From NCBI GenBank assembly GCA_963691655.1, contig OY829328.1, positions 35,421,890 through 35,485,889 of the forward strand: a DNA stretch of 64,000 nucleotides, given 5' to 3'. A program made the translations under genes and the position numbers. This document shows positions 32,341 through 45,424 of the stretch, in pieces (within the stretch, counting starts at the first letter, position 1; the number at the start of each line of letters is the position of its first letter). Source of the DNA: Toxonevra muliebris. Its lineage: Eukaryota; Arthropoda; Insecta; Diptera; Pallopteridae. The notes under the pieces are model-generated. The model was not told the origin of the DNA. It searched no databases and was given only the letters and a program-made list of their open reading frames with translations.

Positions 32341-35300
32341 GAAACTACAACTTTTTATTAGCGAAATCGACTCGATGACTTCTCCTTGTAAATTTTATTA
32401 TGCGCAAAGATTTTTAATTAATTTTTGGCACAAGCCAAATACAAAAAGAATGAGAAAAGTAATAATTCTGTTAAAAACATTTTATTGAAAATTCCACATA
32501 AGTACCATATACATACATGCTTTTCAAATTACACACACGCACACACATACATATGTTTGTAAACACATAAATGGCTAAAGTCCAACACTTTCGTAAATGG
32601 CGAGCAAATGTGGCAAATTTGTGGTTTGCCAGCCGGAATGTGGCAGCAAGGATAGGAAATATAAAACGCAATTGAAGAAAATTGCAATATGTTGGTTGCA
32701 ATTGTTGTTTTTGTAGCGAAATGTGTGAGCAAAATGTATGTGTGTGTGTAACCAAGAATACTAACATATCCCTGCAGTAAAATAAAGAACTAGTAGCACA
32801 AAGCACCTAGTTATATGCATAGTGAAAAAGAGACTAGTTCAAAGACTAGGGCTAAATATAAATAAAGCAACCAGTTTAAAGAACTACTTATCCTAAATTA
32901 AAATTCGGCTGTGAGAATATAGCACACAGAACAAAAAAAATAAAACAATGTTTTACAAAAACAATGCGTTTTTATTTAATCATATTTTTGTATGTGGAAG
33001 CAATGACATCGAAATGGCTCTGGAAAAGCTTAAGAGATTGGACGCAAAAATAGACAAGGGCTTGTATTCTTCACTTCAAGAAATTTGAATCATTTCTATC
33101 TGGCATATCAGTTTCAGATACAAACCACGCAAAAAGCCGTCAAAATGATGAAGATATCGAAACATATACCATATTAATATAAAATAACAAGCATATATTT
33201 GTATACATATATTTGCGTAAAATAATAAATAAAATACAAAATAAAAAAATCTGAGAATTCAAGTTAATTGTAGAAATATTTACCAGAAATATTACTAGTT
33301 CAGAAACCAGTTGCAAAACTAGCTGCAGTAGGAGACAATTGTCTTCTCATACGGCAATAACATTTTAAAAGAGGAAGTTGACAACACTGGTTACTTTGCA
33401 ACTAGCTGCTTTACTATTTATAGAAATAATCGGCTTCACTGAAGGGTATGCTCATATAAAAGTCGACACAAACACATTCTCATGAAAGTTCATGCCACAA
33501 TTGCCTGAATGTTTATTGACAAATATTATTATCGCTTTTAGTTTGTGCATGTATGTATGTGTATGTATAAGTATATGTGACTGCATATACATACATATAT
33601 TCTGCGTCGTCTGAGCTTAACATTTGTATTATGGTAGTTTGCCTTAAATGGTCTCGATCGTCTTTTTGAAAGTTGTTATTTTTTTTACTATTGTGAGTAT
33701 GTGTGTGTGGTATTGTTACCATTCAATGATGGTGATGTCACTTGCTGGGACTGACATGGCCAATAATAGTTTTTGACCACAAAACAAAGCTTAAAGCATA
33801 AAGCAACTGTGTCAACGAGTAGTAATAACAGCAATTTGGTTTCTGTGTACATAAACTCACATACACATACATAAATATATAAAGATTAGTATTTGTAACT
33901 TAGAGCTAGTTAACAATTTTCTTTCACTTTTCTAGTTGCCGTCGACTGCTGTCTACTCTCTGTTATTGACAGCTTATTAAGTAACATTTCATATTTGTAG
34001 TTTTTCCAAGTAATTTCCTCTTACCATCAGTAAATGACATACAAACTAATAACCACAAAAAATAATAGAAAGAATTCACCCAAATTGCCATATTCAAGTA
34101 TTGAAGAGAGATAAACCCAAAAAGGAAATTGTTGAAATAAATTTAGCTATACTTAAATAAATACATAAATATTTTGTTTGTTTTTTCTCTTTCTTTCACA
34201 TGAAAAAAGTTAAAAAATAATAAGAATGACAAGTCATTTGCCTCGGCATCGGCAAAAAACGTAATTGCCAAAAATCTAATTTATTAATTACGCACCGATT
34301 TGTCAGCAAAACAACAACAGCAAGTACCAGAAACGGAAAAACAAAATGCCTTAAAAGTTTTTGCATTGTCATATCGAATTATTTCATGAAAAATAGCTTC
34401 AGTTTTATTGTTTTTGTTTCAGTTTTGCTGGTTTTATTTAATGACAATTTAATGTTTTTTTTTTTTTACAAGACTAAATTTCGAAAGTTCTGGTGGCAAA
34501 TCAAAATAATTTGTCTTGTCACTCTGAAAGTAATTAACATTTTTTGCGCTTCTTAATTGTAATGATGCGCTGTTGTCGTTGTTGATTGTTTTTGCCTTGA
34601 TTGATATCTGAAGAAGTATGGGTATTCTCCTAGAAAACCGCAAAAGAATAACAAATGAGAGTTTCCTAAAAATACCTTGATTAAATTCACTATCACCTTG
34701 TTGGGGCAAAAGAGAAAGATGTTACATTGTTTTTCAAACCATTTTGTTTTTTTCTTTTTTATAACTTCATTAAATACACAAAGAGAAAAGTGTGGGGAAA
34801 GGAGGAAACTCTGCTCTTGAAATATGTAAGGATGTGATAACTACAGTGAGACAGAACGCTACCCATCAGAGTTTGTAGTTTGAAGTTGTAACGATTTCTC
34901 CGGACTGTGAAATAAATATGATAATTATAACCATGAAGCGGTTTATCAGGAATTCTCAATTTTGTTTGCTTAATTCTACTTATTCTAAGTGATGACTGGC
35001 AAAATATTTACGCGTTTCAAGCGCACCTTTTTCCTGTTTTAAAAAAATTTGCCTTTTCCACTGTGTAGTACCTTTTTTAGAATTTTTAGTTCCTGTTTTT
35101 CAAGTAATAAATAAAGCCCTTTTTTGGGTTTTTCTATCTATTGAGCTTTTTAAATCTTAAACTAAAAATTTAATAGCATATACTTTGGGAATGAAATCTT
35201 TAACATATATGGAAACATTTGAACTTGCCAAAATAATGCTGGCTTTTGACATACTGTTAAAAAAGCCTCCACAGCCCAAAATGCAGAAGCTGATTTGAGA

Positions 35301-35740
35301 AGTACATAAAGAAAAAAGTTTCAGATGAGTCCATAGTACGAAAGAACTATGCGCAATGATGAAATTCTGCTAAAAATCCGGTCCGAAGTTGGTGAAAAAC
35401 CTATTTTGTTTTTTTTTTTTTTTGTGAAACGGCTGTCAAAGCTAGCATATTACCTAGGCCATTGTTGACTCATTACTTGAAAAAGGAAGTGGGTATATTT
35501 TAGCTATAGAAATTTTGGAAAAGGTAACGCATCTGTAACTTTATTTATTACGATTCCCTACTAATATATGAAAAAAATGTGTGGTTTCAGTAGCCTTGCT
35601 TTACTAAAACTCCATTTTCTTTGATTACTAAAACTCCATTTTCTTTGATTTGCAAACTCAAAATTTTATGTAAGCTTTTTAATGCATTTTGCTACATAAA
35701 CTATATTTTCCTTTAAGTGCTAAGTACTCGAAATATAAAT
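32341..35740. other. Intergenic DNA, mostly unique, with minor TE scraps
   Basis: CA-rich tracts at 32530-32555 and 33550-33600. Around 35300-35410 a scrap reads roughly EVHKEKSF.. VRKNYAQ and IRSEVGEN-like pieces in shifting frames, which suggests a decayed hAT-type ORF, too weak to call. At 35604-35651 a 24-bp unit (ACTAAAACTCCATTTTCTTT...) is duplicated in tandem. No host gene is supported. Confidence 0.4.
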
Positions 35741-35746
35741 CTCTAC

Positions 35747-36940
35747 ATATGCGGCAAGTCTCGTCAAATCACCACCGGAAAAAGAAATCACTCCGATTTT
35801 GTTGAAACTTGGTATACTGGTTGTACTAGTAAACTATATTTTTTATGCGAAAGGAGGGTAAGTAATATCAACGGATTGCCTAGATACAGGGGCGTAAAGT
35901 TCGGACTTTTTTTCTCTATGGCAATTTTCAAAAATTCATATGTGAGATCAAATTAAACAAAAATTCTTTAATGTTTCTAATAGGCTTTTTTCCGATCTTT
36001 TCAATAAAAATATTTTAAGTACTGTAATTTTTTTTTTTTTCAAAAAACTCAAATTCACATTTTCCATTTTTTCTCGCAATGCGACAATTTTGAATTTATT
36101 ACTTTAGACTAAAAGAAAGCTTATGCTTTTCTCTTTAAAATGATGTATCAAACGTAGTGACACGTGAAGTAGTGATAACAAATCAAGACTTAGACCAGAC
36201 GCAACCAGCGCAGCGACGTCCGGAACGGTGGTGCTCAGCAAACATACCATAGCCATTGACCATTGTACATAACTACGTTTGGTTTTCTCGTTGGATAACT
36301 ATGGCGTTATTATTGCCCACGATATTATTGGGTATTTTAAGAATCTTTAGCCAACGAATATGTTGTTATTGTCATTTATTTTTTAGAATTAAAATTTTTA
36401 AAATTTTAAATTTTTCATATAAATATACAATGCGTGACTCAACTGTGTAAATTCTTTATATATGTTTTAAGATCAAAGATATATGTTAGTATGAAACCGA
36501 TTTGGAAAAACATTTTATGCTTTCAAATCTTTATTAATTATGTAATTATTTAGTAGAAAAAAATTCAAAATAATTTCAATTCCATTTAAGAAATATTAAA
36601 TTTTTAATAAGAAGCCATTTACGAAATTGTGACGCGATGTAGCGAAATGCAATTCTATTAAAGAAAAAACTCTTGTGAAATGATACGGTTATGGTCTTAT
36701 GACTGTTGAGACCATTTCAGAAAGTGGTATTTTAAATTTCATGTGTCTTTTGGTGCTATGCTTACGGTTATTATCCTGTTGCGCCACCATTGTATCAACA
36801 ATGAGGATATATTACCCCAATCTTTCAGGGTTGTATGTCTTTATTATGTCTATGTTCAGATTTCAGATTGATTGATTTTGATTTCAGATCGGAGTGATTT
36901 TTTTTTCCGGTGGTGATTTGAGGCGATTTGCCCCATATAT
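35747..36940. mobile_element. Long-inverted-repeat element, 1194 bp
   Basis: The left end (35747-35797) and the complement of the right end (36888-36940) match over ~50 bp with few differences. The core is CAAATCACCACCGGAAAAA then AAATCACTCCGAT. No clear target duplication. The interior is AT-rich except 36180-36235, a GC-richer piece (CAGCGCAGCGACGTCCGGAA). No transposase is recognised. Confidence 0.55.
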
Positions 36941-36944
36941 CGAT

Positions 36945-38470
36945 TTAAAAATGTTTAAATTGTAAATGACTTCCAATTTTTTTTTTTTGCCTTTTTTCGT
37001 TTTATAATGTCTTTGAAGTTTTTAGCACCTTTTTCCAATTTTATTTTGCCTTTTTCTTAGTTTTCCGGTCTTGTAACTTGTAACGCTGGGAGAATATCAA
37101 TTTTAGTGTAGGGTAACAAAAACCTAAAAAAGTAATGGAGTTCCATGTATATATGTATGAGGTGAATCCGAATCAAAATACCAAATTTTTAAATCACTTA
37201 GGGTTTTTAGAGGAATCCAGTAGCGCAACTATTAGAATCTGATTCTGGAAAAAAAATTTCTACTAACAAAGTTTAGAGTATAACGGTATTTGAAAACGCC
37301 AGCTATCAAAAGTTATTGAAATTTTAATGTAAATAAATACATTTAACCCATAAAAATAAAATAAAATTTTTGATTTTCTACATCGCAGATACATACAAAT
37401 ATATTGTTTCTATAAATTTCACACTGAATAATTGGTATAAATTTTAATTTTTGGCTATTTTTCTCAATAAAGTAATTAAAAGAAAAGTTATGCATTTCCA
37501 TTTTATTTGATACTGCCCAACGAACCGTATATGACCCACTAGGTAATTTCAGATTTTAACACTTGTAATTAAGATATTGAACAAAAGTTGTTCAGAATGA
37601 AGAATGCTATTCCTTAATAGTGTTTTAAACAAAATTTGCGTTAAGGGTTAACTATTGATATCTCATGAAAATTGCTTATGTCAACAATCATTAGTAATTT
37701 ATTTGTTTAAAAACAAAGGCAAAAGGCTTTATGATAATAAAGAACACAATTTCTCTCTATAGTCAAAGAATATGAAAGGCGAGTTCAGCCAATCAATGAA
37801 AAATTCTATGGAAAACACCAATGCCAATTACAATGGAATTTTCAACAGTAAAATTCAAAGAGAAAAAATTAGCTTTGTCAACTCTCCGTTCATAGCTATT
37901 GATATCTATCAATGGGAGATTTTTAATGAAAAAAATTCAAAGGAATTTTTTTTCTACAGGATGACTGAACATTCTTTAAAATTAAATTTATACACAGACA
38001 CTTGTGGAAGCAATAGACGACAAGGGGAAAAAATTGCACTTTGTACAGCTGACTTAATAAATATTAAGGAATTCCTTTGCCATTTTTGTTTTGCAATGAA
38101 ATCTATAAGAACGGAGTTCTTATTGGCTTCAGTCAGGAGCGTACGCAGGGGGAGGGAAACGGGTCCGAAATAAATAAATATATATTTATATCAAAATTTC
38201 GTTTTTGGTAGTCCATCCCAACGAATTTTTAAAACCAAGGCATGAATAATTTTCTAAAAATCTGAAAAATTAGTATCAACTCAATGCTAAAATTACTTTC
38301 TTAGACTTAACTATATTAACTCTCTAGTTCCCAAGCATTCCTATAGACAACCTCCATCAAAACGGATGTAATTACCACCTTAATAGTTTTTTGATGCTAT
38401 ATTTTACCCTATCGTTTATGGAATTTCCCAAGCTTTTAAATAAATGCATCATTTTAGTATTATGAGTTAT
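36945..38470. other. Intergenic DNA with a dispersed repeat at 38130-38330
   Basis: An open frame at 37772-38173 (+) of 133 codons has no recognisable domain and ends within repeat sequence, so it is not called. 38130-38330 shares AAAATTTCGTTTTTG and TCTAAAAATCTGAAAAATTA text with 45610-45930, a dispersed repeat family in two diverged copies. Confidence 0.4.
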
Positions 38471-38477
38471 GATGCGT

Positions 38478-39720
38478 ATTTATTTATTTATTTATTTTAA
38501 GTCTAATGGACTTACTGACTAGATGGCAATGAAATATGTTAAAGGTAGAAAATTATAAATACAATTAATTATTTAAGAGTAAATTGCAATAATATACATC
38601 TTAAAACTATTTCCATTCACTGAAAAATTAATATTATTATATTTAGAAATCCTATTAAATTCAAGTAAAGCCCTAATAATTGGAGCATTCCTTAAATAAT
38701 TAGTTTTTTGAATACTAACATAAAATAGTGCATTAACCCTTAAACATTTAACCCAATTTGATCAAGTAAGACAGGACAATCAATATTTGCACAAAGTGTG
38801 TCATAAATAAACCTAAGTGATTGAATCATCCTTATATTTTTGAGGGATTTTAAATTAATGAGTTGACAACGAGCAATGTATGGAGGAATTCGATCAACAA
38901 AACGTAAAGGTTGAAGGGTGAATGGATCTTTGAAATCCTTTGCACATCGACGTGAGTATGCTTTCGGTATGATAAGATTAATATGATTGGTGAAAGTAAA
39001 TCTTGAATCGAATAGAACACCTAAGTCTTGGAACTCATCTACCAATATGAAATGATGAAGAAAAGGTATTAAAAGTCTTAGCGAATCTAAGATGAAAGCA
39101 TTTTTTAGACTTAATGTTCACTCATTGTTCTTGCACCAATCTATAAGATTATATATGTCAGATTGTAGGAACAACGCATCAGTCATATTGCGGATTCTAC
39201 AAAAAACTTTCAAGTCATCAGTATCCAAAAAATAATTCGAAAGGTGAAAACAAGAACCGATATCATTAATAAAAAGTAAGAATAATAACGGACCCAGAAG
39301 AGACTAGAAAAGGACATGATTTCACATTTTCTATAACAACTTGGCATACCCTATTACAAAGATATGTTTTAATAGTAAAGCTTAAACGTATTGCTTTGGG
39401 CTGGCACAACATTGCTTCTGAATTTGCTTGCTTTTGTAAAAAATGGAACGGCTGAACTTTAATACCAGCTGGCCATAGTGATGGATTAAATAATTCATTA
39501 TAAAAGGTACGAGATATACCAAATTTAAATGAGATGCGCGCAAGTTAACATGTGTATCTTTTTTTAAGAGCTTAAAACAATAAATGATGTCTTCCACCGC
39601 TGGCATACTTCACCACATAAGAAATTATATTCTCTTCTGTTGCTGTAGGCTTGAACGAAGAGAGATGCACAAACTTCTTTTTCACAACCACATCAAGATC
39701 ATTGTTATCATTTTGCCCAA
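38478..39720 (-). pseudogene. LINE remnant (reverse transcriptase C-terminal half and 3' end)
   Basis: Minus-strand non-LTR reverse transcriptase in broken frames. From 39606 down: MPAVEDIIYCFKLLKK with ASHLNLVYLVPF (the pre-catalytic segment). Then near 39290-39200 LLFLLFINDI and LDTDDLKVF, the catalytic strand with its Asp pair (first residue altered from the usual Tyr/Phe-Ala). Then 39045-38740: FQDLGVLFDSRFTFTNHI, DFKDPFTLQPL and PPYIARCQLINL, the thumb and C-terminal domain. The 3' end is a (TTTA)n tract on the plus strand at 38478-38500, read as an A-rich tail on the element strand. It is followed further right by the Tc1-like element. Confidence 0.7.
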
Positions 39721-39918
39721 TGATCATTTCTTCTTTTCTTTACAGTTACTCATTTAGACAATTTATTCATTAAGTGTAATCAATTACTTTCTTGGAATTA
39801 AATTCCAATTTAGTTGAAATGATTCCTCGAAAGTAATTGATTCCCTTTTAGTTCAATTCCAAAAAAGCAAAAAAAAAAATTTTTCCGCATTTAATTCCTT
39901 CACTCCAAAACTCAAGTA

Positions 39919-41150
39919 AAGCGCGGTTCACGCCAAATTGGCACGCTTTGTTGTGGTCACCACGTCGCCCCTAGTCATAAGAACAACAAATTTTTTACTG
40001 GGATTTGTTTACAATACCGTTGCCGTTAGTTGATAAATTTTTCATATTAATTGATCGCAAGTTGGTGATTGTGTGCACAATGGAAGCTGCAAATAGAAAA
40101 TTGATTGTGAACAAATTTATTGAAAATCCGTCGTGGTCTGGTTCAAAGATTGCGAAAGTGTTAAATATCTCCAAAAGAACGGTATGTAGAGTTATAAATC
40201 GATATAAAGAAACTCTTAGTGTAGAAAGAGCTAAAAAAGTTGTCCATCAAAAGCAATCCCGGACTATCGGATAGCGATCGTGCCAAAAAATTCAATACCA
40301 GCAAAAGTACTGCTAGACGAATACGCATAAAAGCTGAGCTAAAGTGCTATCGTGCTATAAAATATCCAAATAGAACATACAAACAGAATTTGCTGGACAA
40401 AAAACGTGCTCGTCTTCTTTATAATAATGTTTTGACCAAATTCAATGGATGCATTATTGTGGATGACGAATCAAACGTAAAATTTTATCTTAAAGAGCTT
40501 CCAGGTCAAAAATTTTATATGGCAACGAAAATTCAAGTACATAAAAATGGATAAATTTGCAAAGAAAGCAATGGTGTGGTAGGCTATTTGCAGTTGTGGT
40601 CTCAAATCCAGGGCATTTGTGACATCCTCTTCTATGACGTCTGATATTTACATCAAAGAGTGCCTTTCGAAACGACTATTGACATTTGTTCGTCACCACC
40701 ATTCGCCAGTGAAGTTTTGGCCTGATTTAGCCAGTTGCCACTACTCTAAGAAAACCATGGATTGGTATCAGACAAATAAAGTAGATGTAGTGCCCAAATA
40801 TATGAATCCACCCAATTGCCCCCAGCTTCGACCAATCGAAAAATTCTGGGCTATTACAAAATATAAGTTGAAGAAAAATGCAGGTGTTGTCAAAAATGTG
40901 AATTCAATGTTACTAAAATGGAACCAAATAGCCGCAAAAGTACCCAGAGCGGATGTTCAAAGGCTGATGGGGTCCATTAAAAGGAATACCCGGAACTTTT
41001 TGCACAACAAAGAAATTTAAATCTTTTAATATTATAGTATTAAAACACAATATTAAACTTATCATTTAATGCATTATTTGTTATTCTGAGTGTTCTGGTT
41101 AAAAAGATACAGCAACTTTCCTGCGTACCAATTTTGCGTGAACCGCGCTT
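39919..41150 (+). mobile_element. Tc1/mariner-superfamily element, DD37E type, 1232 bp, both ends present
   Basis: TA flanks both ends (39917-39918; 41151-41152). The terminal inverted repeats are ~28 bp, beginning AAGCGCGGTTCACGC at both ends and differing at two positions. One transposase gene fills the interior on the plus strand. The intact ends mean the copy could still be moved in trans, although its own gene is broken. Confidence 0.9.
40080..41020 (+). pseudogene. DD37E transposase, frameshifted
   Basis: Cut-and-paste transposase. The likely start is ATG 40080 (MEAANRKLIVNKFIENP; an in-frame upstream ATG at 40005 is possible). A helix-turn-helix follows (SGSKIAKVLNISKRTVCRVI). The frame shifts at about 40245 and continues with NPGLSDSDRAKKFNTSKSTA (second DNA-binding region) and RAIKYPNRTYKQNLLDKKRA. 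Catalytic acids: Asp in IVDDESN (about 40465), Asp in FWPDLASCHYSKK (about 40725) and Glu in LRPIEKFW (about 40840), with 37 residues between the last two. A stop or frame change lies near 40552-40580. The final block ends at stop 41018-41020. Lengths of all domains match a complete ~330-residue Tc1-like transposase, so only point damage separates it from an intact gene. Confidence 0.88.
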
Positions 41151-41298
41151 TATGTGATTCCATTTCTTTGTTTTTTTTTTTTTCCTTGATTACTAAGGTC
41201 TGAAGGAAGCCATTTAACCACACACCAAATTTTGTCGTGCTCATTCAGACCACTGTGCGACATGGCGCACGTCTAACTACATTAAACATTTTATTACA

Positions 41299-42075
41299 GA
41301 AGTTAGCGACAGTCAAAGTCAAAAATTTGTGAAAAATAGGAAAACTAATTATTTTGATTGAATTTCAGATAAAAGTAAAAAAAATGAAATAAAATGCTTT
41401 TTGTTATTGTAGCCAGATAAAAAAAGTAGCTTTGAGTGGCTAGGAATTTGAATTTTTGATGTGATAACATCTTTATTTGGGGCTGACCGGAAATTTATAG
41501 CGGAGTGAATTAATACAAAATTAAAATCGAATGTCACGTCGGTGTCGTGTGACGCTTCAAGGATGTGTGAGTTTATAAGTGTGTATTTTATTTGTCTCAC
41601 TTGCATCGCTTAGAAAAACAAAACTCTGAAATAGTAGCTCCCAAAATTCATGACGCTATAGCCTAGTCGCCAGCAATCACGCGGCCAGTTGTGACCAAGG
41701 TTCAAATCCCACAAATTTCAATTTTTTTTTAAATTATAATAATGCTCTGTTTATTCGTATATACATACTTAATTGTTTTTTTTTTTTTAATTATTATTTA
41801 TTGCTTTATTGATGAAATTTTTACCGGGTCGAACCTGTGGTTGAAACTCCGCATTGTGACTGTCGATCAAACCGTACCCAATCAAACCTATTTTCTATTT
41901 GCTATCACATCATGCGATAGGGAGTCATTTTACTTTTTTTACAACATATTTAATTAAATAATAAACACATTGATACAAAGTTTAATGAACAACAAATACT
42001 TTAAGGCATTCAACCTTTCCGGCTTCATAAAACTACGCCTATTTTTTACGGTTTTGAGGTCAGATTTATGCTTTT
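41299..42075. repeat. Dispersed repeat (family E), copy 2, with an internal insertion
   Basis: The outer parts (41299-41455 and about 41985-42075) match 25105-25425. The additional ~460-bp block at 41457-41912 begins TGATGTGATAACA and ends with the complement of TGATGTGATAGCA, so it is probably a separate inverted-repeat insertion. Confidence 0.55.
41652..41732 (+). ncRNA. tRNA-like Pol III unit (SINE head or tRNA pseudogene)
   Basis: An A box-like TAGCCTAGTCGC (41659-41670) and a perfect B box GGTTCAAATCC (41699-41709) lie 40 bp apart, near tRNA spacing. A T9 run (about 41722-41730), a Pol III terminator, follows. No complete cloverleaf: the acceptor strands do not pair well, so this is not a working tRNA gene. 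It lies within the inverted-repeat insertion 41457-41912. Confidence 0.4.
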
Positions 42076-42079
42076 TACA

Positions 42080-45000
42080 ACAAAATTGATCAATCAATTA
42101 ATAATAATATCTGCTGATAGTTTGAGTTCCGAAACCAGACCATTATTCTCTTAAAATTTCATACCTCTTTATTTTTCAATCATTTAAAATTTTTTATAGG
42201 TTTTGATTTTAGCGATTGCATAGCAAGATTTTCTTCTTTTTTTTGTATCTGGAATACCATATTTACTTATAGCATCTTTTATATATTTTATTTGTAACTT
42301 GTACAACAATTTTTCAGATTTTGAGAAAATCGTTCAAGTTGGAGTTCACGTTGGGCCTTTGGACATACTGTGAATATATCTGAAAACTATTTTTTCCTCG
42401 CGTATTTTCAGTCGATTTTTTCAGATAAAAGAATCAGCAACTTTCATCCTTCATATTTGTGATACTTGTTGATCATGATTGATACTTGTTGATCATTTAT
42501 AGGCGCTCTAAAATAAGTTCATTTAAACCAGTGTTAGCCATTTTATAGGAGCAGGTTATGTTTTCGTTTTTCAGATGTACTAAACTACAACAGCTATCGG
42601 GTACATGTGAAAAAAACGAGAGAACATTTATGTTCGCGTGCCTATAAAATGTCTAATAATGCGTTAAGCTTATCTAATAACTAAAAAACGAACAAGTTTA
42701 CAGTTTTTAATTTATATTTGACATTTTGGCTCATTTAATATGCTTTGTTGCATTAATTTCGCTTAAACTGTAAACAACAATCGCAAGGTAACGTAACAGT
42801 CTTTTTTGTGTAACGTAACAGTCCGCACATGTATGCCCGTAAAAAGGTCAACAACGTTTTTTATGTATTCAATTCAGATATAAAAATGCTTCACTAGATT
42901 TGCTGACTTTTGCCTACATGTGGGGCAACCTCCAAAATCACTTTCAAAAAATGTAACGTTAGCATTAGAAAGTTTATAACTCAAAAACAACAAGAAATGG
43001 GGAAAAAGTGAATTGAGGTGAAATATGAATCTTGGAGTTTATTTTCATATGCAAACGTACAAGTTTGAGACTTCATCTGGTATTAACGAGATATACGCAG
43101 ATAAGTGCGCTCGAATATAACTTAACAGTCTAAATCTCAACCCTTATATGTTTCAATATTAATAAGCTACCATTTTTATTAAATTAAAATAATCTTTAAA
43201 CTATAGTGTTAAATATCTCATCGTGTTAAAAAGTGGGCGTGTTAGCGACAAAAGTGCATTGAAGTGTGTATGAAAATGGAATTTTCAAAATTCTATATAT
43301 TTGTTCTATTCAATTATTTTCAATGCTTTTAGTTTAATTTTTCCTATGCAGGATTTCTAAACATTTGATTGTGCGCTTTTGGTATTCCCGCCCATTAGAG
43401 TTTTTGTAGAATTAATGCGTCTGGCTGCATGCGTTCCAAACTAATATTTCGCATAATAATTTCATGTTAGAGTGTATGCTTTTTTTATTTTTTTTTCTAA
43501 CTAGCATAACAACAAAACTGAAGACTAAAAGAGTTTTGTCTGTTTGGTATGTTAAACAAAACAATGTCTGGAAAGTTGTGAACTAAACGCGTCGTCGTCT
43601 TGGTAATAGACAAAACAAGATCTACGGTCTACCATCGAGTAGCGTGGAGAAGAACATTGAACTTGAATGTGAATAGCAAAGAGCATAAAGTGTTTTTGTT
43701 GTTCCTGGTTGTTTGGTTGGTTTTCTATTAATAAATGCAAAAAATATGAAATTATGCAAAATAAATGCAGTTAGCAGCAGAAGAGCAAACAGTAAGTAGC
43801 ATGAAGTAGTGAATAAATATACGTAGAGATAAAAGGATATATGAGTACATGCACGTAAATATGTATATGTACTTGCAGTTACTGGCAAAGTCTGCGTGTT
43901 GCGAATCCGTATATGAGGAATAAGTAGTTTGTTTTTTCTCTGTCTTTTTCTTTGTTTTTGATAAGCGTTTTTATGCATCTGCATGTTTGGAATATTAATG
44001 CGACAAGTAAAGAAGATAAGAACACAGTTTTTATGGTTTTTAAATATGTCTTTAAGACCTAGAATTTAAATAGAGGATAGAAGTTATTTTTGAGCTCTGG
44101 AACCTTGTAGGCGAAGAGCCAATAACAATCTATGCAGAGAGGCGAAAATGGAGGTGAATAGGGTAAGTATAATCTAAGAAAGCCAGGATTGAAGCCCACA
44201 AGGAAAAATGTGCTACACGTTGGGGAAAATATATCGAAAGGCTCCCAATTGGGAATATCCGAAAGCTATATGGTTTATTTTTTGTAACCCAGGCTTATCC
44301 CTGAGCTCTAAAACGTTTTCTCATTTTTCTTAAACAATATTTGTTACACTACTGTATTCAAATGAGAGTAGAATCTGTATTTAGGCATAAAAATTAGGCT
44401 CACTTTACTTTTTCAGCTGAATTGATTTAGGAATATACGGGTTTTTGAAGTTATGCCTTGCTCTTCCGAGTTTTCCATAATATTTTCTGATTTTTATTGA
44501 CCTACCAGTTTTATTAATTCAACTCTCTTCCTTGAAATATTTTGGATCTGAATAAAGAAAAGGGTCAAAAAACCAGAAAAAGTAAATAGGGGGTTGAAAT
44601 AAATTGACGAAAATATTTCTCCTAAAATTGTTCTATGAATCTGTGAATACCAAACTGCATTCAAATAAAATTCAGCAAATTACAGTAGCTCAAAATCTCA
44701 TTTCAAGATATATTTCACTAAAATTACCAAATTTTAAACCACTGTAGGTATTTTCTATACATTTACCAAACGCTTACACATGTGTAATTTTTGTTCGTTA
44801 TTTTACAAGAATGCATTGTCAAAATCTTGATATTTTGATTTTGTTTTGCGCAATGGAATTTCCAGAAAGTTTGAGCTTCTGAGCATAGGGTACAAGCGTC
44901 TGAAGTTGGAAAATAAAAAAAAGATACCACATGGTTATCTGAAGAATTCTAATGAACATGTTGAAAATTCTTGTTTTTTTAGCTTTTATGGTACTGGATG

Positions 45001-45420
45001 ATGATTGAAATTAAAATAAGCGATGCGAAGGTTTTGCTTATATTTTTTATAATAGCTGTGATAAAATGAGAAAACAACTACACAGAACAAACCTGAAAAA
45101 GTCGTGTAGAAGCCCTAAACTCCCAGGAGAAGTTGAAGGAAAATATAAATAATAGAAAGTTATTTTTACACAATCATATTTTGGCATCTGATTAATAACC
45201 CAGGAACCTACCAACACCGGCTGGTGAAGTGAAAAATAAAATTAAGGAGAACTTTAAATATTCATGCGAAGATTTAACCCCTTCCCCTCTTTCCCGCAAT
45301 CTCAAGACATACTAGGTAAAATTCCACCATCACCGAAACTGAGTATGTGTGAGTAGGCATATACAGTATACAATATCAATTACTTAGTCAATCTTATTTT
45401 CTAATTTGGTTTGTTCTTTA
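42080..45420. other. AT-rich intergenic DNA
   Basis: No gene is supported. 42100-42210 shares text with 46760-46860 (GCTGATA..TTGGAGT/GAGTTCC..GAAACC, TTTTTCAATCATTTAAAA), a dispersed repeat. GTAACGTAACAGTC occurs twice at 42786-42824, and GATACTTGTTGATCAT is duplicated at 42461-42497. 44160-44270 reads in part like a decayed retroelement tail (KKARIEAHKEKCATRWGKY) but is too short to call. Confidence 0.4.
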
Positions 45421-45424
45421 GCTG

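Noticed and set aside
37772..38173. 133-codon plus-strand open frame
   Set aside because: No recognisable domain, runs into a dispersed repeat at its 3' end, and its composition is that of the surrounding AT-rich DNA.
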